Shown here in pieces: positions 31,816 through 38,858 of a stretch of DNA of 64,000 nt. The stretch comes from Solwaraspora sp. WMMD791 (lineage in GTDB: Bacteria; Actinomycetota; Actinomycetes; Mycobacteriales; Micromonosporaceae). The DNA lies in contig NZ_CP120737.1 in assembly GCF_029581195.1 (NCBI RefSeq), positions 4,441,001-4,505,000 of the forward strand, in the 5' to 3' direction. A program made the position numbers and the translations under genes. Below the pieces are notes generated by a model that worked only from the letters and a program-made list of their open reading frames with translations, did not search any database and was not told where the DNA came from. Within the stretch, counting starts at the first letter, position 1. Each line of letters starts with the position of its first letter.

Positions 31816-32165
31816 TCGGACGACTCTCGGCGGTCGTGCTCGACTGCCCGGACCCGCAGCGGCTGGCCCGGTTCTACTGCGAGCTGCTCGGGTACGAGAT
31901 CACCCGGGTCGACGGAAGTTGGATCGACATCTCCGACGGCGACGGCCCACGGATCAGCTTCCAGCACGCCCCCGACCACCAGCCGCCCCGCTGGCCGGAC
32001 CCGGCCCGGCCGCAGCAGATCCACCTGGACGTGCGGGTCGACGACATCGACCGTGCGGAGCAGGCCGTGCTCGCGCTCGGCGCCACCAAGCTCTCCGACG
32101 TCGAGCCGGGCTTCCGGGTGTACGCCGACCCCGCCGGCCACCCGTTCTGCCTCGAATTCGACTAG
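31812..32165 (+). CDS. VOC (glyoxalase/bleomycin-resistance fold) protein
   Basis: A single 117-residue VOC module: LSAVVLDCPDPQRLARFYCELLG, IHLDVRVDDIDRAEQAVLALGA and the closing FRVYADPAGHPFCLEF with the glutamate common to metal-binding VOC members. It is coupled by ATGA to the membrane protein. A 21-bp repeat begins at its own last codons. The reaction is unknown. Confidence 0.88.
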   Translation: MIGRLSAVVLDCPDPQRLARFYCELLGYEITRVDGSWIDISDGDGPRISFQHAPDHQPPRWPDPARPQQIHLDVRVDDIDRAEQAVLALGATKLSDVEPGFRVYADPAGHPFCLEFD

Positions 32166-32210
32166 TCTGTCCTTGAATTCGACTGGACCGTCCTTGAACG
32201 CGACTGGGCC
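32148..32210. repeat. Three 21-bp repeats spanning the VOC stop codon
   Basis: GAATTCGACT recurs at 32154 and 32175, and GAACGCGACT at 32196, a 21-bp period. The first unit contains the final codons and TAG stop of the VOC gene, so the gene end has been tandemly repeated into the 3' region. Confidence 0.8.
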
Positions 32211-32286
32211 AGCACAGTTCGACTGGCTCCGGCACCCCGGCCACCACCAACACCCTGTTGGCGCAGCAACCTCGGTCGCGGCGGGC

Positions 32287-32706
32287 CTACGGTTGGCCGA
32301 GGTCGAGAATGCTCCAGCCTCCGGGCAGGATGGCGGCGGCCGGTTTGGGGTCGGTGGTGGCCAGGTGCGCCTGGTGAGCGATGGCGCTTCGAGCTGCGTG
32401 GCCAAGGGCGATGTCGCCGCCTGCGGCACGTGCCAGAACGCCGGCTTGGCGGATGTCGTCGTTGCCGGGCTCAGCCCCGAGTGGTAGCACGGTGACCGTC
32501 GGCGTGGTGGTCAGGAGTGTGAGCAGGGCGGTGCTGACCTCGCTGCTGGCTGCGGCGTAGGCAGCGGCAAGACAAGCTGCCGGTACGCCGACCGTGCGGC
32601 CTTCGTCGGCGACCTCGGCGATCAGTTCGCCCACGGCGACTTGCCCGTCGACGTACGCGGCGAGCGCGGTGGCGTCCAGGACCACCGCGACCTGTTTGAC
32701 GCTCAC
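32287..32706 (-). CDS. PIN-domain toxin-like protein (VapC-type)
   Basis: 139 residues. VVLDATALAAYVDG near the N terminus supplies the first PIN aspartate, and ALARAAGGDIALGHAARSAIAHQAHLATTDP resembles the later PIN block, split here as ARAAGGDIALGHAA and HQAHLATTDP. The usual D-A-x acid before the last helix is replaced by L-G, so the active site may be altered. Its GTG overlaps the stop of the upstream antitoxin-like gene as GTGA. A VapBC-type toxin-antitoxin pair is the best reading. Confidence 0.75.
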   Translation of the reverse strand: MSVKQVAVVLDATALAAYVDGQVAVGELIAEVADEGRTVGVPAACLAAAYAAASSEVSTALLTLLTTTPTVTVLPLGAEPGNDDIRQAGVLARAAGGDIALGHAARSAIAHQAHLATTDPKPAAAILPGGWSILDLGQP

Positions 32707-32954
32707 GCGGCCTCGTCGAGCATGCGCTGTCCCTCCGCGAGGGCTTCATCAGAGATCGGTGCCGCAAGGCGGTCGCGCCACCGGGTCTTGCCTGCGTCGG
32801 TGACCTCGATGCCGGCGCGGCGAAGCACCTCGTCGAGTTGGATGCCGGCCATCTGAGCGCGCACGGCTGCGGTGATGGCGGCGCTGACGTTGGGCTGTCC
32901 GTCGAGCCACCGGGCGACGTCGTCAGGAACGCTGATCGAGCGTTTCGCGGTCAT
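32703..32954 (-). CDS. Ribbon-helix-helix antitoxin-like protein (VapB-type)
   Basis: 83 residues. KRSISVPDDVARWLDGQPNVSAAITAAVR is an RHH DNA-binding domain (strand KRSISVP, helices after), followed by a toxin-binding tail. ATG 32954 has TAAGCT (32966-32961) 6 bases upstream and a GGTACTACC palindrome just beyond it, so it is probably leaderless and autoregulated. It precedes the PIN gene by a 4-base overlap. Confidence 0.8.
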   Translation of the reverse strand: MTAKRSISVPDDVARWLDGQPNVSAAITAAVRAQMAGIQLDEVLRRAGIEVTDAGKTRWRDRLAAPISDEALAEGQRMLDEAA

Positions 32955-32971
32955 GCGCCAAGCTTACCCTT

Positions 32972-32996
32972 CCGGTAGTACCGCCGGTGCTACCGG
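32972..32996. promoter_or_regulatory. Operator-like inverted repeats upstream of the VapB gene
   Basis: CCGGTAG (32972-32978) and CTACCGG (32990-32996) form a perfect inverted repeat, and GGTAGTACC (32974-32982) inside it is a smaller palindrome. It sits directly upstream of the VapB -10 element, the usual place for a toxin-antitoxin operator. Confidence 0.5.
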
Positions 32997-33324
32997 CGGC
33001 GTTCTGCCAGCCAACTCGCCGCGACGTACTCGAAGATGTCGGCGTCGGTCTCCTGCTGCCAGCGAGGCAGCGCGTCCCAGTCGGCGACGTACGACGGCTT
33101 CGGGTCGTCGAAGCGGCCCGTCTGCTCCCGACTCAGCTTCGCGGTCGCCCCCGAGCTGACCCGTACGAAGTCACGGATCTGACCGCACACGGCCGCCGCC
33201 TGCCGCTCCCACTCCGGGATGGTGTCCCACGGGGCGACAAACCCTGGCTTCGATTCCCCGGGTAGTGCCTGCGGACTCCGGCGATCCACGCTTCCCGGAA
33301 CAGACGACCCGCTTCGTCACTCAT
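32990..33324 (-). pseudogene. Frameshifted two-repeat hypothetical gene
   Basis: ATG 33324 opens a frame reading MSDEAGRLFREAWIAGVRRHYPG and then runs out of register. The continuing sequence in the next frame is ESKPGFVAPWDTIPEWERQ...DPKPSYVADWDALPRWQQE...EYVAASW. Restoring one G in the G run near 33258-33263 would join them into one protein of about 111 residues with two copies of a KP-x-[FY]-V-A-x-WD-x-[IL]-P-x-W repeat. GGAGAG lies upstream of 33324. It is either a real frameshift or a base-call error. GTG 33289 could start a shortened product. Confidence 0.65.
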
Positions 33325-33589
33325 GATCGGCTTGACTCTCCTCAGGCTGCGACGTCGGCCACCAGACTCGGCGTCAACCTGGCGGCCACGGGTACCTCCG
33401 CGCATCCATGGATTGCGATCCAGCGTACGGGAGAAGGCACCGAGCGAGGCCCCCTGCCGCACAGATGCACCACGGATGCCTCATCGCACCGCCGGCCGTA
33501 CCGCCGGCCACATCCTGACCGGTGTCCCGCCGGCCGGGATGGGTCGGACCGGTGGGCTGTCGACCTAGGTCGGCGGCAGGATGGGTGGC

Positions 33590-34471
33590 ATGGGCAGGGC
33601 GAGTGAACGCCGCACGGTGCTGCGGATCGAGGTCGGCAACGACAGTGGCGCCGCCGGCACGGACGGATCGACGCGGCAGGTACGCCGGATGGACACCGTC
33701 GCCGGGGAGGAGCCGCTGGAGATCCGGGTCGGGCCGGCCGGACCGGCCCGGCGGCGTCCGCTGGCGGTCACCATGCGTACGCCGGGCAACGACATCGACC
33801 TGGCGATCGGTTTCCTGCTCACCGAAGGGCTGATCGGGGCGGCCGACGACGTGGTGACCGCCCAACTGTGCGCCGGCACCGACACGCCGAACACGTACAA
33901 CGTCGTCGATGTGACCCTCGCCGGGCACGTGCCGCCGCCGGAGACGGACCCGGCCCGCAACTTCTACACGACCAGTTCGTGCGGGGTGTGCGGCAAGGCG
34001 AGCATCGACGCGGTGCGCACCCGGTCCCGGTTCGACGTCGCCGCCGACCGGTTCGACCTGGATCCGTGGCTGCTGGCAGCGCTGCCGGACCGGCTGCGCG
34101 CCGCCCAGCAGGGCTTCGACCGCACCGGCGGGCTGCACGCCGCCGGTCTGTTCACCACCGACGGGCAGGTACGCGTGGTCCGCGAGGACGTCGGCCGGCA
34201 CAACGCCGTCGACAAGGTGGTCGGCTGGGCCGCCCGGGAGGGGCTGCTGCCGCTGCGGGGTCATCTGCTGCTGGTCTCCGGCCGGGCCAGTTTCGAGCTC
34301 ACCCAGAAGGCGTGGATGGCCGGCATTCCGGTGCTGGCCGCGATCTCCGCGCCGAGCAGTCTGGCGGTCGCCCTCGCCGAGGAGGCGGGGATGACCCTGG
34401 TCGGGTTCCTCCGCGACGCGACGATGAACGTCTACGCAGGCGCGGACCGGTTGGCGCAGCCCCTGGGTTGA
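33590..34471 (+). CDS. fdhD: FdhD sulfurtransferase for formate-dehydrogenase-type enzymes
   Basis: FdhD carries sulfur from a cysteine desulfurase to the Mo-bisMGD cofactor of FdhF-type enzymes. 293 residues with [23 protein letters not shown], the sulfur-carrying cysteines in [34 protein letters not shown] and [16 protein letters not shown], all family signatures. ATG 33590 is preferred over 33581 because the family starts with the MGRA-type sequence. The FdhF-type enzyme at 20-22 kb is the likely client. Confidence 0.95.
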   Translation: MGRASERRTVLRIEVGNDSGAAGTDGSTRQVRRMDTVAGEEPLEIRVGPAGPARRRPLAVTMRTPGNDIDLAIGFLLTEGLIGAADDVVTAQLCAGTDTPNTYNVVDVTLAGHVPPPETDPARNFYTTSSCGVCGKASIDAVRTRSRFDVAADRFDLDPWLLAALPDRLRAAQQGFDRTGGLHAAGLFTTDGQVRVVREDVGRHNAVDKVVGWAAREGLLPLRGHLLLVSGRASFELTQKAWMAGIPVLAAISAPSSLAVALAEEAGMTLVGFLRDATMNVYAGADRLAQPLG

Positions 34472-34577
34472 CCAGACTGCCGGCCACGACGGGCGCGGCA
34501 GCCCCCACAAGATCCCGGCCGCGTCTAGACTTGCCGGCGCTGAACAGCGCAGACAGCCAAGATCGGAGACGCGGGCC

Positions 34578-35096
34578 ATGCAGGTCGCCGAAGTCCTGGG
34601 CGTGCTCGAAGCACTGTTCCAGAGCAGCAAGCACCCGGACATCACCGACGTCCGGCGGTACGGGCAGGACGCCGAGCCCGGTGGCAACTCGCCAGCCGGG
34701 GTACGGGTCTACTACTCGACCGGATCGACCGGGATGCTGTGGGTGGCCGCCGGCAAGCCCGCGCCCGCATCGGCGGCGTTACCGGCCGGGATGCCGGCAC
34801 CGCGTGAGCGGGCGCGTCGCACTTTGGCGTTCGCCGTGCAGTTGCTGGACTTCGCACGCCCTGAGGAGTTCACGTCGTGGGAGCCGTGCGCCTTTCCTGG
34901 CGTGCACATGTCTCCGTCCGGCGTGAAGATCACCTGCCGGGACGGCAGCGCCGTCTTCCTCCGGGCGACCTCGACCACCGGACCCGGCGGCATCGCAGGA
35001 GAGCCGAACGAGGACCCGTACCCGGACTACCAGATCCCGGAAGGAGTCCGTTCGTGGCGCCAAGAGGTAGATGCTCGGTCTGTGGCCAGCAGGTGA
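34578..35096 (+). CDS. Conserved-looking hypothetical protein
   Basis: 172 residues, soluble, with no recognised domain. It opens with a short amphipathic helix (VAEVLGVLEALFQSS), then alternating strands (VYYSTGSTGMLWVAAGKPAP and VHMSPSGVKITCRDGSAVFLRA). GGAG lies 9 bases before the ATG, and TAGACT near 34524 may be its -10. It overlaps the small zinc-finger gene at its 3' end by 43 bases in a different frame. Confidence 0.6.
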   Translation: MQVAEVLGVLEALFQSSKHPDITDVRRYGQDAEPGGNSPAGVRVYYSTGSTGMLWVAAGKPAPASAALPAGMPAPRERARRTLAFAVQLLDFARPEEFTSWEPCAFPGVHMSPSGVKITCRDGSAVFLRATSTTGPGGIAGEPNEDPYPDYQIPEGVRSWRQEVDARSVASR

Positions 35097-35182
35097 CCAG
35101 CGCCCCCGGGCAGCCCGCGCCGGCGCATCAGAGTCCGGGAAGCCGGGCCAGATGCGCCGGGTCAGGCCAGCCCACGTCCTGA
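35054..35182 (+). CDS. Small CxxC zinc-finger-like protein
   Basis: 42 residues, starting at GTG 35054 with AAGGAG (35041-35046) 7 bases upstream. The sequence begins APRGRCSVCGQQV and later has a His (AHQS) and RARCAGSGQ, a C-x2-C...H...C pattern that could bind one zinc. Small actinobacterial proteins of this layout are familiar but uncharacterised. It overlaps the end of the preceding gene by 43 bases. Confidence 0.6.
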   Translation: MAPRGRCSVCGQQVTSAPGQPAPAHQSPGSRARCAGSGQPTS

Positions 35183-35232
35183 CCTGCGGCCGGGCGGGTG
35201 ACCGACCGGCGCAGGCTCGGTGGTTGGCTCCG

Positions 35233-36342
35233 TCACGGGCGGCGGCGACCGGCGGGGCGGGCGCGGTCGCGCTGCTCGCCGTCGGGTCGGCGGCGCGGGC
35301 GGGTGCCGGAGCGGCCCGGACGGCCCTTGCGGTCCGGCTTGGGCCACGGGCCGAGCGCCGCCGGCGGGATGCCCCGGACCAGGACGTCGTCCATCAGCCG
35401 GGCCATCGAGTACTGCGGCTCGACGTCGAGGGCCCGGTCGAGGGCGACCCGGGCGAGGGCACCGTTGCCGATCCGCCAGGCGGCGAACGCGAGCAGACTG
35501 GCCGGCCCGGCGGCCAGGTCCGGCTCGGCGCGGCAGGCGACGTCCTGCCAGAAGGTGACCTGCCAGGGCTCCTCGGTCACCCGCTCCCAGGCGTAGTCGC
35601 GGATCTCCAGGTCGGTCAAAGCCAGGCTGAGCCAGGCGACGTCGTCGTCGGTCGGGGCGCTGCCGCGTCGCTGCCGGTCCAGCAGCAGCCGTACGGTCTT
35701 CTCGCCGGCCCGGCGCAGGGTGCGGGCGCCGAGCAGGTCACCGGGCGGGGATTCGTCGAGCAGTGCGCGGCGTCGGGCGCGGGCCCGTTCGGTGGCGGCC
35801 CGCATCGCCGAGCGGGCGGCCCCGGTGACCGGCTCGACCTGGCGGCGCAGGGCGGCCCGGTCGGGCAGGGCGACCTGACCGGCGACGGTGGCGGCCACGG
35901 CGAGCGGGCTGAACCGGGTGTCGATGGGGTGGCCCTCCGGTGGGCAGCAGGTCGGGTCGTCGCAGAAGGCGGACCAGTAGCGGTCGTCGGTGACCCGCAG
36001 CGCGTCGAGCAGCATGATCTCCTGGTTGCGCAGGGCCGCCGTGGTGGCGGCCAGGGCGGGTGCGACGGCCTCGGGCGGGCCGTAGCCGAGCAGCACGGCG
36101 GCGTCCACCTGCTGTCGGTCGACGATCGTCGTCAGCTGGGCGGTGGCCGCGGCGCGCAGCTCGGCGCTGGCGGTGTCGTCGGGCAGGTCGGCACGGGCGG
36201 CGAAGACGACGGTGGCGTCGCGCATCCCGACCACCACCATGCTGTCGGTGGGATGGAAGCCGATCAGGTATGGCACGGCCGCGATCAGGTCGGCGGGCTC
36301 GCGGACGGTCAGTGCGGCGCTGGCGGGATCGATGGGTGTCAT
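35233..36342 (-). CDS. DUF4192 family protein
   Basis: 369 residues of an actinobacterial family of unknown function. Family marks are LIAAVPYLIGFHPTDSMVVVGM at the N terminus, DALRVTDDRYWSAFC and CCPPEGHPID in the middle, and a C-terminal TPR-like section (LLAFAAWRIGNGALARVALDRAL split from the PQYSMA segment). A basic Arg-rich tail ends it. ATG 36342 abuts an exact DnaA-box sequence in the upstream region. Confidence 0.87.
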   Translation of the reverse strand: MTPIDPASAALTVREPADLIAAVPYLIGFHPTDSMVVVGMRDATVVFAARADLPDDTASAELRAAATAQLTTIVDRQQVDAAVLLGYGPPEAVAPALAATTAALRNQEIMLLDALRVTDDRYWSAFCDDPTCCPPEGHPIDTRFSPLAVAATVAGQVALPDRAALRRQVEPVTGAARSAMRAATERARARRRALLDESPPGDLLGARTLRRAGEKTVRLLLDRQRRGSAPTDDDVAWLSLALTDLEIRDYAWERVTEEPWQVTFWQDVACRAEPDLAAGPASLLAFAAWRIGNGALARVALDRALDVEPQYSMARLMDDVLVRGIPPAALGPWPKPDRKGRPGRSGTRPRRRPDGEQRDRARPAGRRRP

Positions 36343-36430
36343 GTGGACAACTGTTCCGGCCGGGCCGGCAGCGCACCGACCCCCTGTGGACAACCGGCCC
36401 GCCGACCGACGACACGCCGACTTATCCACA
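36342..36430. promoter_or_regulatory. Cluster of three DnaA boxes upstream of the DUF4192 gene
   Basis: TGTGGACAA (the complement of TTGTCCACA, the high-GC actinobacterial DnaA box) occurs exactly at 36342-36350 and at 36385-36393. TTATCCACA, the E. coli consensus, occurs at 36422-36430 on the plus strand. All lie within 89 bases, in the gap between the DUF4192 gene (minus) and the fructosamine-kinase-like gene (plus). Confidence 0.65.
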
Positions 36431-36515
36431 GCTACGCTCCGTATTGGTGCAGGTAGGGCGATTTCCGCAGCATGTGGCGGCGGCCCCGGTGCGGCGTGTG
36501 GCGGCGGCCCGGCGT

Positions 36516-36521
36516 TACGGT
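36516..36521 (+). promoter_or_regulatory. -10 element TACGGT of leaderless kinase gene
   Basis: TACGGT lies 6 bases before the ATG at 36528, without a ribosome binding site. Confidence 0.5.
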
Positions 36522-36527
36522 GCCGGC

Positions 36528-37421
36528 ATGGATCTGGCGTACCTGCGGGCCCACCCGGAGCACCTGCCGACCTTCCTGACGCATCAGCGCATCCGGGAGA
36601 CCCCGGTGGCCGGTGGCAGCATCTGCGCGGCGAGCCGGCTCACCCTTGACGACGGCAACTCGGTGTTCGCGAAGACCTGGCCGGAGACCGCCGCCGCGCC
36701 GGTGCCCGAGGGTTTCTTCGCCGCCGAGGCCGCCGGGCTGCGCTGGCTGGGTGCGGCCGGCGGTGCCCCGGTGCCCGAGGTGATCGTGGCGCTGCCGGAG
36801 CTGCTGGCCCTGGAGTGGGTCGAGCCGGGCGAGCCGGACGCCGCCGCCGCCGAACGGTTCGGCCGGGAACTCGCCGTCACCCACCGGGCCGGTGCGGCGT
36901 TCTTCGGTGCCGACTGGCCGGGTGTGATCGGCGCGTTACCGCAGGACAACACCCCGACGACCGACCAGCCGTGGCCGGAGTGGTTCGCGCAGCGCCGGCT
37001 GGCACCGTACCTGCGGATGTCGGCCGACGGCGGCGCGCTCACCGCCGCCGAGGTCGCCCTGGTCGAGCAGTTGATCGACCGGATCGACGAGTACGGCGGC
37101 GACGAGCCGCCAGCCCGGGTGCACGGTGACCTGTGGCCGGGCAACCTGCTGTGGGGGGCGGACGGGCGGGTCCGGCTGGTCGACCCGGCGGCGCACGGCG
37201 GTCATCGCGAGACCGACCTGGCGCAGTTGGCCCTCTTCGGTGGCGCCCCGCACCTGGACCGGATCCTGGACGGCTACCAGCAGCAGTGGCCGCTGGCCGA
37301 CGGCTGGGCCGCCCGGGTGCCGTTGCACCAACTGCAGCTGCTGCTGGTGCACACCGCGCTGTTCGGGGCGGCGTACCGCTCGGCGGTGGCCGACGCGGCC
37401 CGCGCCGCGCTGCGTGGCTGA
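36528..37421 (+). CDS. Fructosamine-kinase/phosphotransferase family protein
   Basis: 297 residues of the fructosamine 3-kinase/aminoglycoside-phosphotransferase fold: GGSICAASRLTLDDGNSVFAKTW at the N terminus with the ATP-binding Lys in AKTW, VHGDLWPGNLLW with the catalytic Asp, and RLVDPAAHGGHRETDLAQL with the metal Asp. FN3K-type enzymes phosphorylate ketoamine adducts as a protein deglycation step. TACGGT lies 6 bases upstream of ATG 36528. A repeat array follows the stop. Confidence 0.85.
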   Translation: MDLAYLRAHPEHLPTFLTHQRIRETPVAGGSICAASRLTLDDGNSVFAKTWPETAAAPVPEGFFAAEAAGLRWLGAAGGAPVPEVIVALPELLALEWVEPGEPDAAAAERFGRELAVTHRAGAAFFGADWPGVIGALPQDNTPTTDQPWPEWFAQRRLAPYLRMSADGGALTAAEVALVEQLIDRIDEYGGDEPPARVHGDLWPGNLLWGADGRVRLVDPAAHGGHRETDLAQLALFGGAPHLDRILDGYQQQWPLADGWAARVPLHQLQLLLVHTALFGAAYRSAVADAARAALRG

Positions 37422-37492
37422 CCGCACCGCGAGCCTGCGCCGCACCGCGAGCCTGCGCCGCGCGGCGAACCTGCGCCGCACCGCGAACGTGA
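37422..37492. repeat. Four 18-bp repeats directly after the kinase stop
   Basis: CCGCACCGCGAGCCTGCG is perfect at 37422-37439 and 37440-37457, followed by two degenerate copies to 37492. The gene-end sequence CCGCGCTGCGTGGC at 37405-37418 recurs at 37493-37506 after the array, so the array is bracketed by a copy of the gene end. Confidence 0.85.
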
Positions 37493-37557
37493 CCGCGCTG
37501 CGTGGCAGAGCATCCCGCCGAAACACGGACGTCGGACCGGCGCGCTACCGTCGGCGC

Positions 37558-38592
37558 ATGGAACCGAGCGCACGGCCCGTCGACGGCCGGCTCACCGACC
37601 GGTACGGACGGGTCGCCACGGACCTGCGGGTGTCCCTGACCGACCGGTGCAACCTGCGCTGCTCCTACTGCATGCCGCCGGAGGGATTGCCCTGGCTGCC
37701 CAGCGCGGAGATTCTCACCGACGACGAGGTGATCCGGCTGGTCGCAGTGGCGGTGACCCGGCTCGGGGTGACCGAGGTGCGGTTCACCGGCGGGGAGCCG
37801 CTGCTGCGTCCCGGCCTGTCCCGGATCGTCGCGGCAGTGGCGGCGCTGCGGCCCCGGCCGGTGCTCTCGCTGACCACCAACGGGATCGGGCTGGACCGGT
37901 TGGCGCCGGGGCTGCGCGCCGCCGGGCTGGACCGGGTGAATGTGTCGTTGGACACGCTCGACCCGGAGCGGTTCGCCCGGTTGGCACACCGGCGGCGGCT
38001 CCCCGACGTGCTCGCCGGACTGGCCGGGGCGGCGGCGGCCGGGCTGACCCCGGTCAAGATCAACGCCGTGCTGCTGCGCGGCGTCAACGACGACGAGGCA
38101 CCGGCCCTGCTGCGGTACGCCCTGCGGCACGGCTACGAGCTGCGCTTCATCGAGCAGATGCCGTTGGACGCCCAGCAGTCCTGGGACCGGGCGCAGATGG
38201 TCACCGCCGCCGAGACCCTCGCGGCGCTGCAGGCCGAGTTCACCCTGCTGCCGGATCCCGCCGAACGCGGTGGCGCGCCGGCCGAGACGTGGCTGGTCGA
38301 CGGTTTCGACACCCCGGCCGGTACGCCGGCCCGGGTCGGCGTCATCGGGACGGTGACCCGGCCGTTCTGCGGCGACTGCGACCGGACCCGGCTGACCGCC
38401 GACGGCCAGGTGCGGGACTGCCTCTTCGCCCGGCACGAGTCCGACCTTCGGGGCGCGTTGCGGGCCGGGGCCGACGACGCCGAGTTGGCCCGGCGCTGGC
38501 GGGTGGCGATGGCCGGCAAGCGGGCCGGGCACGGCATCGACGACCCGACGTTCCTGCAGCCGGCCCGGCCGATGTCGGCGATCGGCGGCTGA
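37558..38592 (+). CDS. moaA: GTP 3',8-cyclase
   Basis: The radical-SAM enzyme that starts molybdenum cofactor synthesis from GTP. 344 residues: the N-terminal 4Fe-4S cluster motif CNLRCSYC, the SAM segment RFTGGEPLLR, and the C-terminal cluster cysteines in RPFCGDCDRTRLTADGQVRDC (split as FCGDCDRTRL and VRDCLF), ending in G-G as MoaA does. TACCGT (37546-37551) lies 6 bases before the ATG. moaD follows after 2 bases. Confidence 0.96.
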   Translation: MEPSARPVDGRLTDRYGRVATDLRVSLTDRCNLRCSYCMPPEGLPWLPSAEILTDDEVIRLVAVAVTRLGVTEVRFTGGEPLLRPGLSRIVAAVAALRPRPVLSLTTNGIGLDRLAPGLRAAGLDRVNVSLDTLDPERFARLAHRRRLPDVLAGLAGAAAAGLTPVKINAVLLRGVNDDEAPALLRYALRHGYELRFIEQMPLDAQQSWDRAQMVTAAETLAALQAEFTLLPDPAERGGAPAETWLVDGFDTPAGTPARVGVIGTVTRPFCGDCDRTRLTADGQVRDCLFARHESDLRGALRAGADDAELARRWRVAMAGKRAGHGIDDPTFLQPARPMSAIGG

Positions 38593-38594
38593 GC

Positions 38595-38843
38595 ATGGAA
38601 TCGGTGACGGTGCGTTACTTCGCCGGGGCACGGGCGGCGGCCGGCCGGACCAGCGACGCCGTACCGGCCGGGCTGGACCGCGACGGCTTCGTCACCGAGT
38701 TGACCAGGCGGCACGGCGACGGGCTGGGCCGGGTGCTGGCGGTGGCGAGTTTCCTGGTCGACGGCACCGTCTGGCATGATCGTCACGCACCGTTGCCGGC
38801 CGGTGCCACGGTCGACGTACTGCCACCATTTGCCGGCGGCTGA
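38595..38843 (+). CDS. moaD: Molybdopterin synthase small subunit (MoaD)
   Basis: 82 residues of ubiquitin fold ending in PPFAGG. The C-terminal Gly-Gly becomes the thiocarboxylate that gives sulfur to MPT. The start VTVRYFAGARAAAG is typical of MoaD. It follows moaA by 2 bases, and GAGGAGAGG for the next gene begins at its stop. The partner moaE lies at 50.4 kb. Confidence 0.9.
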   Translation: MESVTVRYFAGARAAAGRTSDAVPAGLDRDGFVTELTRRHGDGLGRVLAVASFLVDGTVWHDRHAPLPAGATVDVLPPFAGG

Positions 38844-38858
38844 GGAGAGGCCGACGCT

